This document shows, one piece after another, positions 18,143 through 29,675 of a stretch of 33,524 nucleotides of DNA. The translations under genes and the position numbers were made by a program. Under the pieces are notes generated by a model. The model did no database searches. It saw only the letters and a program-made list of their open reading frames with translations, and was not told the origin of the DNA. The stretch spans positions 1 to 33,524 of the forward strand of contig CANCIL010000014.1 in the NCBI GenBank assembly GCA_947378095.1, in the 5' to 3' direction. Source of the DNA: Betaproteobacteria bacterium. GTDB taxonomy: Bacteria; Pseudomonadota; Gammaproteobacteria; Burkholderiales; Burkholderiaceae. The first letter of the stretch is position 1, and each line of letters begins with the position of its first letter.

Positions 18143-19192
18143 TTACGACTGCAATGTATGAAGTGTAGCCAAAACTTGTTGCGGCAGGATGTCTTTTAAG
18201 CACTTTAAGTGACCTAGAGGGCATTCCCTTTTATGGCACGGGCTGCAAGGCAGATTAAGCCAAATCACTTTTGCCTTATCGGACAGCGGCGGAGTATGTG
18301 ATGGATCACTTGAGCCAAAGATGGCGACTTGCGGGATTTTGAGGGCAGCTGCAATGTGCATCAAACCAGAATCATTGCTAATCACCGCTTTGCTCATCCC
18401 AATCAGGGCAATTGCCTCATCTAAGGAAGTACTTCCACACCAATTATGAATTTTTGATGCATGTTCAGTACGAGAGGTGATCTCTTGTCCAAGAGCTTGA
18501 TCTCCTTGGCTACCTAGAAGAATGATCTGACTATTTGGATTGCTGGAGATTAATTCATTCGCGAGAGTGGCAAAGTGTTCTGTAGGCCAGCGCTTAGTGA
18601 CTCCATATTCAGCGCCAGGGCACATAATATAAAAAGCAGAGTTTGGCTCTGACAAGTTGATATTGGCACTAGTAAGTTTTTTCTCTACTGACTGTCTTGC
18701 GCTCTGCAAAACATTGAGATGCGGAGTGATCGCCTGATGAATACTTTGTTCTGCATCATTCAGAAGATGACTTAGAGCAAGATAGTGCTCGACCATAGGT
18801 GGTCGATTGATTTTGCTTGGATTATTCAAGGAGACATTAATTAAGCCAAAGCGCATTTCTCCGCGATAGCCGATTCGAAGTGGAATATTAGCTAGCCAAG
18901 GGATGAGTGCTGATTTGAAGCTGTTCGGCAGAACAAAACAGGCTTGATATTTTTTTGCTGCAATTTCTTTTGCTAGCTGCTTACGCAAACTCCATTGCAA
19001 TTGTTTATGTTCAAACTTGGCATCAATTACTTCATTGACTTCAGAGCAAGCACGATAGATGGGGGCAACCCAAGTGCTAGCAAGAACATCAATAGTGGAG
19101 TCTGGATACAGTGTTTTGATGCTGGCCAGTAAGGGCTGCGTCATGACGGCATCCCCAATCCAGTTTGGGGCGATGATCAGAATACCTGGCAT
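18143..19192 (-). CDS. waaF: ADP-heptose--LPS heptosyltransferase II
   Basis: MPGILIIAPNWIGDAVMTQPLLASIK; CPGAEYGVTKRWPTEHFA; ISNDSGLMHIAAAL; FGSSDPSHTPPLS. Confidence 0.94.
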   Translation of the reverse strand: MPGILIIAPNWIGDAVMTQPLLASIKTLYPDSTIDVLASTWVAPIYRACSEVNEVIDAKFEHKQLQWSLRKQLAKEIAAKKYQACFVLPNSFKSALIPWLANIPLRIGYRGEMRFGLINVSLNNPSKINRPPMVEHYLALSHLLNDAEQSIHQAITPHLNVLQSARQSVEKKLTSANINLSEPNSAFYIMCPGAEYGVTKRWPTEHFATLANELISSNPNSQIILLGSQGDQALGQEITSRTEHASKIHNWCGSTSLDEAIALIGMSKAVISNDSGLMHIAAALKIPQVAIFGSSDPSHTPPLSDKAKVIWLNLPCSPCHKRECPLGHLKCLKDILPQQVLATLHTLQS

Positions 19193-19244
19193 GGGTTGTA
19201 TCCCGATTCAGCGCTCCATTTTTGATCTAGAGCGCCGATCTGGT

Positions 19245-19433
19245 TTAGTGTCCGTGTGGCTCAGTGCCAGGGATCAGCTTGTAGTCAGTGCCGCAATAAG
19301 GGCACTTGGCTTCACCTGTTTCAGTGATATCAAGAAACACACGAGGATGAGAGTTCCATGCTGGAGTCTTATTGGTGGGGCAATGTAATGGCAAGTCTTT
19401 GCCATCCACCATTACTACTTGAGCTTGAGTCAT
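19245..19433 (-). CDS. Zinc-finger (CHCC-type) domain protein
   Basis: LHCPTNKTPAWNSHPRVFLDITETGEAKCPYCGTDYKL. Confidence 0.9.
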   Translation of the reverse strand: MTQAQVVMVDGKDLPLHCPTNKTPAWNSHPRVFLDITETGEAKCPYCGTDYKLIPGTEPHGH

Positions 19434-19468
19434 GTTCTGATTCCTGATTGCTGAGTATTGCTCATTCG

Positions 19469-20392
19469 TTACTTAACGTAGGTAAGCCACGATTTGTACT
19501 TATCGTTTCTGCCATACACCGCATCAAAATAAGTCTTCTGAATTTTCTCAGTAATCGGGCCACGTTTGCCGTCACCAATGCTGCGGTCATCGAGTTCACG
19601 AATAGGAGTTACTTCAGCAGCAGTGCCAGTAAAGAAAGCTTCGTCAGCAGAATAGATTTCATCACGAGTAATGCGCTTCTCACGCAATTCAAGACCGAGA
19701 TCTTTCACGATCTCAATAATGGAGTCACGCGTAATGCCATCTAAGCAAGAAGCTAAGTCTGGTGTGTAGACAATGCCATCGCTGACCATGAAGATGTTTT
19801 CGCCAGAACCTTCAGAGACATACCCTTCGGTGTCGAGCAAGAGCGCTTCGTCGTAACCATTTGCTGTGACTTCTTGATTAGCCAAAATCGAATTGATGTA
19901 ATAGCCAGATGCTTTAGCCCGAACCAATGACGAGTTCACAAAATGGCGAGTAAATGAGGAAGTCTTAACGCGAATACCTTTGTTGATTCCATCTTCACCT
20001 AAATAAGCACCCCATTGCCACGCGGCTACTGCGGTATGGATAGTGTTGCCTTTAGGGGAGATGCCGAGCTTTTCGGAGCCAATAAAGATGATCGGGCGGA
20101 TATAGCAAGCTTCAAGCTCATTGCTGTTCACCACATCAATAATGGCTTTGGTAATCTCTTCCTGGCTATAAGGCATATTCATTTGGAAGATCTTGGTGCC
20201 GTTAAACAGGCGCTTCACGTGCTCTGGGAGGCGAAAAATAGCAGTGCCCTGAGGGGTTTTGTAGGCGCGAATGCCCTCAAAAACGCCCATTCCGTAGTGC
20301 AGGCTATGGGTCAGCACATGAATATTGGCCTCGCGCCAAGGAACTAGCTTCCCATCGGACCAAATAAAACCATCGCGGTCGGACATCGACAT
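19469..20392 (-). CDS. ilvE: Branched-chain amino acid aminotransferase
   Basis: HSLHYGMGVFEGIRAYKT; GYDEALLLDTEGYVSEGSGENIF; DEAFFTGTAAEVTPI. Confidence 0.97.
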   Translation of the reverse strand: MSMSDRDGFIWSDGKLVPWREANIHVLTHSLHYGMGVFEGIRAYKTPQGTAIFRLPEHVKRLFNGTKIFQMNMPYSQEEITKAIIDVVNSNELEACYIRPIIFIGSEKLGISPKGNTIHTAVAAWQWGAYLGEDGINKGIRVKTSSFTRHFVNSSLVRAKASGYYINSILANQEVTANGYDEALLLDTEGYVSEGSGENIFMVSDGIVYTPDLASCLDGITRDSIIEIVKDLGLELREKRITRDEIYSADEAFFTGTAAEVTPIRELDDRSIGDGKRGPITEKIQKTYFDAVYGRNDKYKSWLTYVK

Positions 20393-20613
20393 TTTCTCTA
20401 CCTTTTTAGTATCTAGTGAATTGGGTATATCTGGGGCGCCCAGCCAGCCGGTTTTAGGCCTCTAGCTCAGAATGCGTCCAAGCCACTATTGTAGAGCAGG
20501 CAGGCTAATTCTTCGTGGGGATCCTTTGGGGTGGCTGTCCCGAAACATTTAGAATGGAGTACTCAGAAGAATCGACCCAAAACCCCTTAATTACCTTATT
20601 TTTGATAAAAAAC

Positions 20614-21825
20614 ATGCCGGAATCATTATTTAAAGTTAAACGTTTAAGCGAATTGGCTGAATCAGGCCTTTTAAAGGGAAAACGGGTCCTGATCCGTGCT
20701 GACCTCAATGTTCCCCAAGATGATGCAGGCAACATTACTGAGGACACCCGCATTCGAGCCTCCATGCCAGCAGTCCAAATGTGTTTGGATGCCGGCGCGG
20801 CAGTCATGATGACGTCCCATTTGGGTCGTCCAACAGAAGGGCAATTTAAGCCAGAAGATAGTTTGGCTCCTGTGGCTGATCGCATTGCTTCATTGCTCAA
20901 TCGCAAAGTACCTCTTATTAGCAATTGGGTGGATGGCGGATTTGAAGTTAAGCCAGGCGAATTGGTTCTTTTAGAAAATTGCCGCTTAAATGTCGGCGAG
21001 AAAAAAAATAACGATGAGCTGGCAAAAAAGATTGCCGCTCTATGTGATGTTTATGTGAATGATGCATTCGGAACTGCGCATCGTGCGGAAGCAACAACAC
21101 ACGGCGTTGCGAAATTTGCTCCAGTAGCATGTGCTGGTCCTTTGATGGCAGCAGAGTTAGACGCACTAAGCAGAGCTTTGGCAAGCCCGAAACGCCCGCT
21201 GGTAGCAATTGTGGCTGGCTCCAAAGTTTCTTCTAAGCTCACCATTCTGAAAGCCTTGGCTGACAAAGTCGATGAACTGATTGTTGGTGGCGGCATTGCT
21301 AATACCTTCATGCTCGCTAAAGGATTGCCCATTGGTAAGTCTTTAGCTGAACCAGACCTGGTAGAGGAAGCAAAAGAAATTATGGAGATTATGGAAAAGC
21401 GCGGCGCGCATGTTCCAATTCCAGAAGACGTTGTCGTGGCAAACGAACTCTCTCCACTGGCGCGCGCCAATCGTGTTGCAGCTGATCAAGTCGCAGAAGA
21501 TGACATGATTTTGGATATTGGTCCAAAAACAGCAGCGCGCCTCTCCATCATGCTTGCTCATGCAGGTACGATTGTTTGGAATGGCCCTTTAGGCGTTTTT
21601 GAAATCGACCAATTTGGCGGCGGCACCAAAATGTTGGCTGCAGCGATTGCCCATTCACCTGCGTTCTCGATAGCTGGTGGTGGCGATACCCTGGCGGCGA
21701 TTGCTAAATATGGTATTGAAAATCAAGTGGATTACATCTCAACTGGCGGCGGCGCTTTCTTGGAATTCCTCGAAGGTAAAACCCTGCCAGCCTTTGCAGT
21801 ACTGGCTGAAAGAGCGAAAGACTAA
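20614..21825 (+). CDS. pgk: Phosphoglycerate kinase (ORF extends to 20515 but ATG 20614 preferred)
   Basis: [64 protein letters not shown]. Confidence 0.97.
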   Translation: MPESLFKVKRLSELAESGLLKGKRVLIRADLNVPQDDAGNITEDTRIRASMPAVQMCLDAGAAVMMTSHLGRPTEGQFKPEDSLAPVADRIASLLNRKVPLISNWVDGGFEVKPGELVLLENCRLNVGEKKNNDELAKKIAALCDVYVNDAFGTAHRAEATTHGVAKFAPVACAGPLMAAELDALSRALASPKRPLVAIVAGSKVSSKLTILKALADKVDELIVGGGIANTFMLAKGLPIGKSLAEPDLVEEAKEIMEIMEKRGAHVPIPEDVVVANELSPLARANRVAADQVAEDDMILDIGPKTAARLSIMLAHAGTIVWNGPLGVFEIDQFGGGTKMLAAAIAHSPAFSIAGGGDTLAAIAKYGIENQVDYISTGGGAFLEFLEGKTLPAFAVLAERAKD

Positions 21826-21828
21826 ATA

Positions 21829-23265
21829 ATGCTTCGAGCAACCAAAATCATTGCCACCCTAGGGCCTGCATCAGAAAAGCCTGAGGTGCTTCGTGACATG
21901 ATTCGTGCAGGCGTAGATGTAGTGCGTATGAACTTTTCTCATGGCACGATCGCTGACCATAAAGCCCGTCATGATTTAGTCCGTAGTATTTCTGCTGAAG
22001 TGGGCAAAGAAGTTGGCATCATGGCCGATCTTCAGGGCCCCAAAATTCGGGTTGGTAAATTTGCCGACACCAAAATTATGCTCAAAGAAGGCGAGCAATT
22101 TATTTTGGATGTCAATTGCGAATTGGGAAATCAAGAGCGTGTTGGCTTAGATTACAAAGAACTACCTAGTGATGTGAAATCAGGCGATCGACTGTTGTTG
22201 AATGACGGATTAGTGATGCTTCGCGTTGAAAGCGTCAAGGGCGGTGAAATTTATACCCGCGTAGAGCAGGGCGGACCGCTGTCTAATAACAAAGGTATTA
22301 ACCGTGCCGGTGGTGGTTTGACTGCGCCAGCGCTCACTGAAAAAGACATTACCGATTTAGATGCAGCGATTGCCATGGGCGTTGATTTCTTGGCGATTAG
22401 CTTTCCTAAAGATGGTGCTGATATGGCCTATGCTCGCAAGCTCGCAGATGCTGCAAGCGCGAAGTATGGTCTTGGAAGAGTAAAAACGATCGCTAAGGTA
22501 GAGCGCGCTGAAGCGATTCAACCTGAAGCACTCAAAAGCATCATTGCCGAGAGTGACGGCATTATGGTGGCGCGTGGTGACTTGGCGATTGAAGTTGGCA
22601 ACCCAGCAGTTCCCGCTTTACAAAAACGCATGATTAAGTGGGCGCTAGAGGCTGACAAATTTACAATCACGGCTACCCAGATGATGGAATCGATGATTAA
22701 TGCACCTGTGCCTACACGTGCTGAAGTGAGTGACGTAGCCAATGCCGTATTAGATGGTACTGACGCTGTGATGCTTTCGGCTGAATCTGCTGCAGGAATG
22801 TATCCAGTGCAGACTATTAAAGCGATGGCAGAGATTTGTGTTGAAGCAGAAAAATCAGATCGCGTGAAATTGGATACCGATTTCTTAGACCAAACTTTTA
22901 CACGGATTGATCAAACGATTGCCTTGGGCGCTTTATTTACCGCTCATCATTTGAATGCCAATGCGATTGCTGCGCTCACAGATTCGGGCTCTACTCCAAT
23001 TTGGATGAGTCGTCACAATATTCATGTTCCAATCTTTGCGCTGACCTCCAAGATTGCGACCCAGCGTGCTCTCAGCACTTATCGCAACGTGACTCCGATT
23101 GGCTTGGATTACACCAAAGATCGAGATTTAGCATTGCAAGAGGTAGAGGATTGCCTCAAGAAATTAGGCGCAGTGAAAAAGGGCGATACCGTAGTGCTGA
23201 CCTCAGGTGAGCCAATGGGCGAGCCTGGCGGAACCAATACCCTCAAAATTGTGCATGTGAAGTAA
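21829..23265 (+). CDS. pyk: Pyruvate kinase
   Basis: RATKIIATLGPASEKPEVLRDMIRAGVDVVRMNFSHG; GIMVARGDLAIEVG; ATQMMESMI. Confidence 0.97.
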   Translation: MLRATKIIATLGPASEKPEVLRDMIRAGVDVVRMNFSHGTIADHKARHDLVRSISAEVGKEVGIMADLQGPKIRVGKFADTKIMLKEGEQFILDVNCELGNQERVGLDYKELPSDVKSGDRLLLNDGLVMLRVESVKGGEIYTRVEQGGPLSNNKGINRAGGGLTAPALTEKDITDLDAAIAMGVDFLAISFPKDGADMAYARKLADAASAKYGLGRVKTIAKVERAEAIQPEALKSIIAESDGIMVARGDLAIEVGNPAVPALQKRMIKWALEADKFTITATQMMESMINAPVPTRAEVSDVANAVLDGTDAVMLSAESAAGMYPVQTIKAMAEICVEAEKSDRVKLDTDFLDQTFTRIDQTIALGALFTAHHLNANAIAALTDSGSTPIWMSRHNIHVPIFALTSKIATQRALSTYRNVTPIGLDYTKDRDLALQEVEDCLKKLGAVKKGDTVVLTSGEPMGEPGGTNTLKIVHVK

Positions 23266-23287
23266 TAGCAAACAGATAGCAAACAGA
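23266..23287. repeat. Two perfect tandem copies of an 11-bp unit (tagcaaacaga) in the pyk-fba spacer
   Basis: Direct reading of the sequence. Confidence 0.9.
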
Positions 23288-23332
23288 AAACAAACCGATT
23301 TATTTAATTAACTTATTTATTAAGAGAACATC

Positions 23333-24397
23333 ATGGCTTTAGTATCTTTGCGTCAACTCTTGGATCACGCTGCTGAAAACGGTTATGGTCTACCCGCTTT
23401 TAACGTTAATAACTTAGAGCAGGTCACTGCCATCATGGAAGCTGCAAATGAAGCAGACTCGCCAGTGATCATGCAGGCATCTGCTGGCGCGCGTAAATAT
23501 GCAGGTGAAGCCTTCTTGCGTCATTTAATTTCAGCTGCAGTTGAAGCCTATCCTCATATTCCAGTAGTAATGCACCAAGACCATGGCCAAAGCCCTGCAG
23601 TCTGTATGGCTGCGATTAAAAGTGGCTTTACTAGCGTCATGATGGATGGTTCACTCGAAGGCGACGGTAAAACGGTTGCTAGCTATGAATACAACGTCGA
23701 TGTCTCTAAAGAGGTTGTGAAGTTTTCTCATTCCATTGGAGTTACGGTTGAAGCGGAATTGGGCGTGCTTGGTTCTTTAGAAACGATGAAAGGCGACAAG
23801 GAAGACGGTCATGGTGCCGATGGCACGATGACTCGTGAGCAGTTATTGACCGACGTTGAGCAAGCTGCTGACTTTGTGAGAGCAACTCAGTGTGACGCCT
23901 TGGCGATTGCCATCGGTACTAGCCACGGAGCATATAAGTTCAGCAAAAAGCCTACTGGCGATATTTTGGCAATCGATCGCATTAAAGAAATTCATGCGCG
24001 TATTCCAAATACCCATTTAGTAATGCATGGTTCTTCTAGCGTTCCTCAGGAATTACTCGCCGAGATTCGTCAATTTGGTGGCGATATGAAAGAAACATAC
24101 GGCGTTCCAGTTGAAGAGATTCAAGAAGGCATTAAGAACGGTGTTCGCAAGATCAATATCGATACGGATATTCGTTTAGCTATGACGGGCGCTATTCGTC
24201 GCTATTTCATTGAGAATCCGAGTAAGTTTGATCCACGTGATTACCTCAAGCCAGCGCGTGAAGCAGCTAAGAAAGTTTGTATGGCCCGTTTTGAAGCTTT
24301 TGGATCTGCTGGTCAAGCTTCTAAGATCAAGCCTATCCCATTAGAAAAAATGGCCGAGCTCTATAAGAGCGGCAAATTAGCTCAGATCGTGAAGTGA
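23333..24397 (+). CDS. fba: Fructose-bisphosphate aldolase class II
   Basis: [62 protein letters not shown]. Confidence 0.96.
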   Translation: MALVSLRQLLDHAAENGYGLPAFNVNNLEQVTAIMEAANEADSPVIMQASAGARKYAGEAFLRHLISAAVEAYPHIPVVMHQDHGQSPAVCMAAIKSGFTSVMMDGSLEGDGKTVASYEYNVDVSKEVVKFSHSIGVTVEAELGVLGSLETMKGDKEDGHGADGTMTREQLLTDVEQAADFVRATQCDALAIAIGTSHGAYKFSKKPTGDILAIDRIKEIHARIPNTHLVMHGSSSVPQELLAEIRQFGGDMKETYGVPVEEIQEGIKNGVRKINIDTDIRLAMTGAIRRYFIENPSKFDPRDYLKPAREAAKKVCMARFEAFGSAGQASKIKPIPLEKMAELYKSGKLAQIVK

Positions 24398-24405
24398 GTT
24401 AAAAA

Positions 24406-25299
24406 ATGCCAGCTTTGTACGCCACCTCAATTAAGTCACTTCCTTTGTTATCCAAAGGTAAGGTGCGTGATGTCTACGCGCTGGGTGATGACAAGCTCTT
24501 AATGATTACTACTGATCGCTTATCTGCATTTGACGTTGTGATGGGTGAGCCTATTCCTGAGAAGGGTGTTGTGCTCAATCAAATGGCGAACTTCTGGTTT
24601 GATAAATTGGCTGCGGTGATTCCAAATCACTTAACCGGAATTGATCCAGCTACCGTCGTTGCTGCTGATGAAGTAGATCAAGTCAAAGGTCGTGCAGTAG
24701 TCGCTAAACGCTTAAAGCCCATTATGGTTGAAGCGGTGGTTCGTGGTTACTTGGCAGGAAGTGGTTGGAAGGATTACAAGGATACTGGTAAGGTTTGCGG
24801 CATTCCTCTTCCAGAAGGTTTGGAGAATGCGCAAAAATTACCTGAGCCGATTTTTACTCCTGCTGCAAAAGCAGAAGCTGGTGAGCATGATGAAAATATT
24901 ACGTTTGCAAAAGTAGTTGAGCTGATTGGTGAAACATTAGCCAATCAAATTCGTGAAGTGAGTATTCGTTTGTATAAAGAAGCTTCTGAATATGCTGCTA
25001 CTCGTGGAATCATCATCGCTGACACCAAGTTTGAATTTGGTCTGGATGATGCGGGTCAGTTAGTTCTCATGGATGAAATTCTGACAGCAGACTCTTCACG
25101 CTTTTGGCCTGCTGAAACCTATTACGTGGGATCTAATCCTCCTTCTTATGACAAGCAATTTGTCAGAGATTGGTTAGAAACAGCGATGGTAAATGGGAAG
25201 TTATGGCCTAAAACAGCCCCAGCACCCCAATTGCCAGTCGAAGTGATTGAAAAAACCGCCCAAAAGTACCGCGAAGCCTTAACCAGGCTCACTCAGTAG
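24406..25299 (+). CDS. purC: Phosphoribosylaminoimidazole-succinocarboxamide synthase
   Basis: [55 protein letters not shown]. Confidence 0.97.
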   Translation: MPALYATSIKSLPLLSKGKVRDVYALGDDKLLMITTDRLSAFDVVMGEPIPEKGVVLNQMANFWFDKLAAVIPNHLTGIDPATVVAADEVDQVKGRAVVAKRLKPIMVEAVVRGYLAGSGWKDYKDTGKVCGIPLPEGLENAQKLPEPIFTPAAKAEAGEHDENITFAKVVELIGETLANQIREVSIRLYKEASEYAATRGIIIADTKFEFGLDDAGQLVLMDEILTADSSRFWPAETYYVGSNPPSYDKQFVRDWLETAMVNGKLWPKTAPAPQLPVEVIEKTAQKYREALTRLTQ

Positions 25300-25367
25300 T
25301 TCATTGCTTGACTCAGGGATAATAGAGTCTGCAAGGGATATCAGCCCATAGGGCATTTGGAGAAGTG

Positions 25368-25862
25368 ATGAGCAAGAAGCCAATAGTCGGAATAGTGATG
25401 GGTTCCAATTCAGATTGGGACACGATGCAACACGCCGCCCAAATGCTCGAGCAATTTGGCATTCCACATGAAGCTCAAGTTCTGTCGGCACACCGTATGC
25501 CTGACGATATGTTCCAGTATGCAGAGCAGGCACAAGCCAATGGATTACAAGCCATCATTGCAGGTGCAGGAGGAGCAGCGCACTTACCTGGCATGCTCGC
25601 TTCTAAAACGATTGTTCCTGTCTATGGTGTACCGGTAGCTAGTAAATATTTGCGCGGTGAAGATTCTTTATATTCCATCGTGCAAATGCCCAAAGGTATT
25701 CCGGTGGCGACATTTGCAATTGGTGAAGCTGGAGCAGCCAATGCCGCATTGCATGTGATTGCAGGTTTAGCGCTACATGACGCAGATTTAGCGAAGCGTT
25801 TAGAAGAGTTCCGCGTGAAGCAGTCTGATACAGCACGCTCCATGAATTTGCCAGGATATTAA
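25368..25862 (+). CDS. purE: 5-(carboxyamino)imidazole ribonucleotide mutase
   Basis: [54 protein letters not shown]. Confidence 0.97.
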   Translation: MSKKPIVGIVMGSNSDWDTMQHAAQMLEQFGIPHEAQVLSAHRMPDDMFQYAEQAQANGLQAIIAGAGGAAHLPGMLASKTIVPVYGVPVASKYLRGEDSLYSIVQMPKGIPVATFAIGEAGAANAALHVIAGLALHDADLAKRLEEFRVKQSDTARSMNLPGY

Positions 25863-25866
25863 TTAC

Positions 25867-27051
25867 ATGGCAGATCGTTTAGAGCCCATTTTGCCGGGTT
25901 CGTATTTAGGAATTTTAGGTGGCGGACAATTAGGTCGTATGTTTACTCAAGCTGCACAAGCCATGGGTTACAAGGTCTGCGTTCTAGATCCAGGCTCTGA
26001 TAGCCCAGCAGGTTCTATTGCTGAGAAATTCATTCAAGCGGATTACACCGATTCTGCAGCCCTTAAAGAAATGGCATCGCTTTGTTCTTCAGTGAGCACC
26101 GAGTTTGAAAATGTGCCAGCGCAAGCATTAGATGAGCTAGAGTCTTTAGGTGTATTTGTGGCACCACGCAGTAGTTGCGTTTCTTTGGCGCAAAATCGGG
26201 TCGCTGAGAAAAAATTCTTGGCAACATGGAAAGCCGAAACCAGTATTGGCCCGGCACCTTATGCTGTTATTGAGCATGATGCTGATATTGCGCATATGAG
26301 CGCAGATTTATTTCCAGGAATTTTGAAGACAGCGCGCATGGGTTATGACGGCAAAGGTCAAATCACTGTGTATACCGCTGCTGAATTACCCGCAGCTTGG
26401 GCAGAATTGGGTAAAGTTCCCTGCGTATTAGAAAAGCGGATGGATTTGGATTTTGAGGTTTCTGCTTTGGTCGTGCGGGGTTACGATGACGCCGTAGTGG
26501 CCTATCCAGTTTCACAAAATATTCATCGGGACGGTATCTTGCATACCTCTACAGTGCCAGCGCCTTCATTAAAGCCATCTCAAGAGAAAAAAATTGTGGA
26601 TGCAGCCAAAGCGCTTATCCGAAAAATCGATTATGTTGGTGTCCTCTGTGTGGAGTTCTTTGTACTCAAAAATGGCGACATCATCGCCAATGAAATTGCT
26701 CCACGTCCCCATAACTCTGGACACTACACCATGGATGCATGTGTTAGTAGTCAGTTTGAGCAACAGGTCAGAAGTATGGCGCGTCTCCCACTGGGCGATA
26801 CCCGCCAACTAGCACCAGTATCTATGCTCAATCTATTGGGTGATCTTTGGTTTGAGGGTAATGAAGATCAAGCCAAAGAGCCGGCTTGGAATAAAGTTTT
26901 GGCGCATCCTGATGCGAAGTTGCATCTCTACGGCAAGTCTGCTCCACGCATGGGTAGGAAGATGGGTCATATCAATTGTTTGGGCGAGGCCTTAAATGAG
27001 GCTCGTCATAACTGCGCAGCAGTCGCTACTGAATTAGGCATCGAGCCCTAG
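25867..27051 (+). CDS. purK: 5-(carboxyamino)imidazole ribonucleotide synthase
   Basis: LGILGGGQLGRMFTQAAQAMGYKVCVLDP; FVLKNGDIIANEIAPRPHNSGHYTMDAC. Confidence 0.97.
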   Translation: MADRLEPILPGSYLGILGGGQLGRMFTQAAQAMGYKVCVLDPGSDSPAGSIAEKFIQADYTDSAALKEMASLCSSVSTEFENVPAQALDELESLGVFVAPRSSCVSLAQNRVAEKKFLATWKAETSIGPAPYAVIEHDADIAHMSADLFPGILKTARMGYDGKGQITVYTAAELPAAWAELGKVPCVLEKRMDLDFEVSALVVRGYDDAVVAYPVSQNIHRDGILHTSTVPAPSLKPSQEKKIVDAAKALIRKIDYVGVLCVEFFVLKNGDIIANEIAPRPHNSGHYTMDACVSSQFEQQVRSMARLPLGDTRQLAPVSMLNLLGDLWFEGNEDQAKEPAWNKVLAHPDAKLHLYGKSAPRMGRKMGHINCLGEALNEARHNCAAVATELGIEP

Positions 27052-27053
27052 AA

Positions 27054-28148
27054 ATGTCCACCGATAGTACGCCACTGCAATCCTCTGCAGTGATTAATGA
27101 GGCAGTACAAACTTTGCGCGATGGCGGTTTGGTTGCCTTCCCAACAGAGACTGTCTATGGCTTAGGAGCAGATGCTAAAAATCCTGAAGCCATTAAAAAA
27201 GTATTTGCCAGTAAAGGCCGTCCTTCATCACATCCTTTAATTGTGCATGTAGCTGCTCCTGACAAATTTGATCAAGACCAAATTGATTGGGTTTCAGTAT
27301 TGGCGCCCTGGGCGAGAGATATTTCTGAGAACGCCCTAAAGCTTATCTCTGCATTTTGGCCCGGCCCACTTACCTTAGTGTTTCAAAAAGACAAGAGTGT
27401 TCCTAGCGAAGCGACTGGTGGGCAAGATACAGTTGCTATTCGTGCGCCTGCACATCCTATGACACAAGAACTATTGCGTAAATTTAAGGGTGGCATAGTA
27501 GGACCCTCAGCTAATCGCTTTGGCAAGGTATCTCCTACTAGTGCCTCTGATGTCCGTAATGAATTTGAAGGGATGTTAGATCTGATGGTCTTAGATGGCG
27601 GAGATTGTGAAGTGGGTATTGAATCCACCATCATTGATCTATCGTCGGGTGATAAGCCTATTTTGCTCAGACCCGGTGCCATTACACCAAGCGAGATCTT
27701 CGCAAAGACTGGTATTCAGGTTTATCAGCCTGGAGAGATTAAAAAGACTGAGGAAGAAGCTGCACTTCCAAGGGTCTCGGGAAGTTTACGTGCGCATTAT
27801 GCCCCTTCAACGCCTTTGCGTCTTTATGCGCCAGGGCGAGTGCTCGATGCATTAAGTGAGTTTCCAGACATTAAGTCTAGAGTCGCAGTAGCGGTATTGG
27901 ATACAGAATCAGGTTTGGGTGATGATGGTCATCCTTCTGTACATTTTGAAGAAGTGGTCATGCCCAGTGACAGCGCCGCCTTTGCGAGTCGACTCTATCG
28001 TTCCTTGCGGGATTTAGATCAGCAGGGTTGGGATCTGATTTTGTTCCCAGAACCTCCGGCTGGTGAAGAATGGGATGGCGTGAGAGATCGACTTCAGCGC
28101 GCCTGCTTTGGTTCGGGACCATCCTCTAGTAGCCACGCTAGCAGTTGA
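27054..28148 (+). CDS. L-threonylcarbamoyladenylate synthase (Sua5/YwlC type)
   Basis: LRDGGLVAFPTETVYGLGADAKN; KGRPSSHPLIVHV; GPSANRFGKVSPTSASDV; C-terminal Sua5 domain. Confidence 0.94.
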   Translation: MSTDSTPLQSSAVINEAVQTLRDGGLVAFPTETVYGLGADAKNPEAIKKVFASKGRPSSHPLIVHVAAPDKFDQDQIDWVSVLAPWARDISENALKLISAFWPGPLTLVFQKDKSVPSEATGGQDTVAIRAPAHPMTQELLRKFKGGIVGPSANRFGKVSPTSASDVRNEFEGMLDLMVLDGGDCEVGIESTIIDLSSGDKPILLRPGAITPSEIFAKTGIQVYQPGEIKKTEEEAALPRVSGSLRAHYAPSTPLRLYAPGRVLDALSEFPDIKSRVAVAVLDTESGLGDDGHPSVHFEEVVMPSDSAAFASRLYRSLRDLDQQGWDLILFPEPPAGEEWDGVRDRLQRACFGSGPSSSSHASS

Positions 28149-29644
28149 TCATGCGCCTCTAAGCCTCTCCAGGCATTAGGGTGGTTGATGAAGGAAGACA
28201 CTGCATAGAGCTTTCCGGACTTACTTAAAACATATCCTGAAATTGCTCTTACATCAGCTAGCGATCCAGTCTTGATTCTGACCTCTGGTTTTTTCTTCAG
28301 ATGCAAAAATTTCCGTAATTGGATCATTAGGCGATTTCTCATGGTGCCATCTGTTCCGGCAAGCGGCAGACTGTTATAAAAAATCTCCGATGATGGCAAG
28401 TTACGAGCTGTCACTAAGAGTTGATTCATTTGTTCAGCAGAGATGGCTTCATTACGCGAGAGTCCTGATCCATTCTCAATCACTAGTCCTGGAAAATCTA
28501 AACCCTGTTGCTTTAGCCAACTTTGAATCACTATATCGCCATTGGCAGTAGTGGCTGGCTTCCCTATCTTCTCTAGAGCTAGAGTCAGTAGGAGTTGGCG
28601 CGCCATGACGTTGTTGGAGTACTTGTTGATGTCTTGTACATCATCGGCCAAATTAATGCCTTCAAACTGAAGTAGGAGTCTTGCAGCCAATGGGACTGCT
28701 GCACTCTTTCCAATGGGTGGCTGAACCCAACCACCCCCAGCTAGCTCCCAGGCAGCAGCAAATCCTTGGGTTAAAAAAGTATTCGCATCTAAGGCAACCA
28801 CGTTGTAGTTAACCCCTTTGCATCCATTTGGAAACGCCCCTGAAAATTGAGCTGTGAGTAGTTGATCTGTTTTGCTACCCTTGCTATTAATACTCCCGCC
28901 TTCAGGATCTAAGTTAAAGCGGAGATTGCTTTTCCAGTTATCGCACGATCCATCAACCAACTGCATTTGATTGTCAATTTGGAGTTGTGACATCGCGGGG
29001 CTATAACGAATATCAATGAAATCCGCCGTACGTGACTTTCCAAGCTGAAAGGAGAGCGTTCTAAAAGCGTAGAGAAGAGGATCTGGAGGAACGTTATACG
29101 CACGCAAGGATTCGCCATCGATGGTGTTGTGTTCCATCACGCTAGGCGCATAAGCGCTTCGGTCAAAAAATAAATTACCATCAATTTTTTGAATGCCTAA
29201 AGCTTGTAGGGCCTTCATTAGTTTGGCCAACTCCTCAGGCACCAATTTGGGATCCCCTGTTCCTTGCAGATAGAGATTGCCTTTCAGAGTGCCTTGCCGA
29301 ATCATGCCATCGGTGTAGATATTGGTACGCCAGCGATATTGGGGTCCCAAAATATCTAAGCCGCTGAGGGTAGTGAGTAACTTCATCACGGAAGCAGGAT
29401 TCATGGCCTCCTGGGCGCGCCAGCTCAGAAGCGTTTTAGATGTCTGCTTGCCCGTTTTCTGTGGCTCAATTTCCACCACAGAAATACTCAGCGCATCTTT
29501 TGGAATTTGATTGCGCTCAAGGCTGGTTGCTACTGCTTGGGGAATGGTATTGATGCTTGCTGCATTAGCGGTCAGGTAAGCGCCTATCCAAGATAGGACC
29601 ATTAGCCATTTGAGGGATCGACGATAGTCAGTACGCATTCCCAA
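28094..29644 (-). CDS. dacB: D-alanyl-D-alanine carboxypeptidase/endopeptidase (PBP4)
   Basis: MNPASVMKLLTTLSGLDILG (SxxK), KYSNNVMARQLLLTLA (SxN), RIKTGSLADVRAISGYV (KTG). Confidence 0.95.
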   Translation of the reverse strand: MGMRTDYRRSLKWLMVLSWIGAYLTANAASINTIPQAVATSLERNQIPKDALSISVVEIEPQKTGKQTSKTLLSWRAQEAMNPASVMKLLTTLSGLDILGPQYRWRTNIYTDGMIRQGTLKGNLYLQGTGDPKLVPEELAKLMKALQALGIQKIDGNLFFDRSAYAPSVMEHNTIDGESLRAYNVPPDPLLYAFRTLSFQLGKSRTADFIDIRYSPAMSQLQIDNQMQLVDGSCDNWKSNLRFNLDPEGGSINSKGSKTDQLLTAQFSGAFPNGCKGVNYNVVALDANTFLTQGFAAAWELAGGGWVQPPIGKSAAVPLAARLLLQFEGINLADDVQDINKYSNNVMARQLLLTLALEKIGKPATTANGDIVIQSWLKQQGLDFPGLVIENGSGLSRNEAISAEQMNQLLVTARNLPSSEIFYNSLPLAGTDGTMRNRLMIQLRKFLHLKKKPEVRIKTGSLADVRAISGYVLSKSGKLYAVSSFINHPNAWRGLEAHDQLLAWLLEDGPEPKQAR

Positions 29645-29675
29645 TAGGATAAACCTTGGGAATATCAGTGGCTAC

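Noticed and set aside
23266-23287. 11-bp tandem duplication between pyk and fba
   Set aside because: Only two copies, intergenic, no associated structure; recorded as a repeat but not of further interest.
28094-28148. 55-bp tail-to-tail overlap of sua5-type gene and dacB
   Set aside because: Convergent overlap of non-conserved C-terminal tails; common and not evidence of special regulation.
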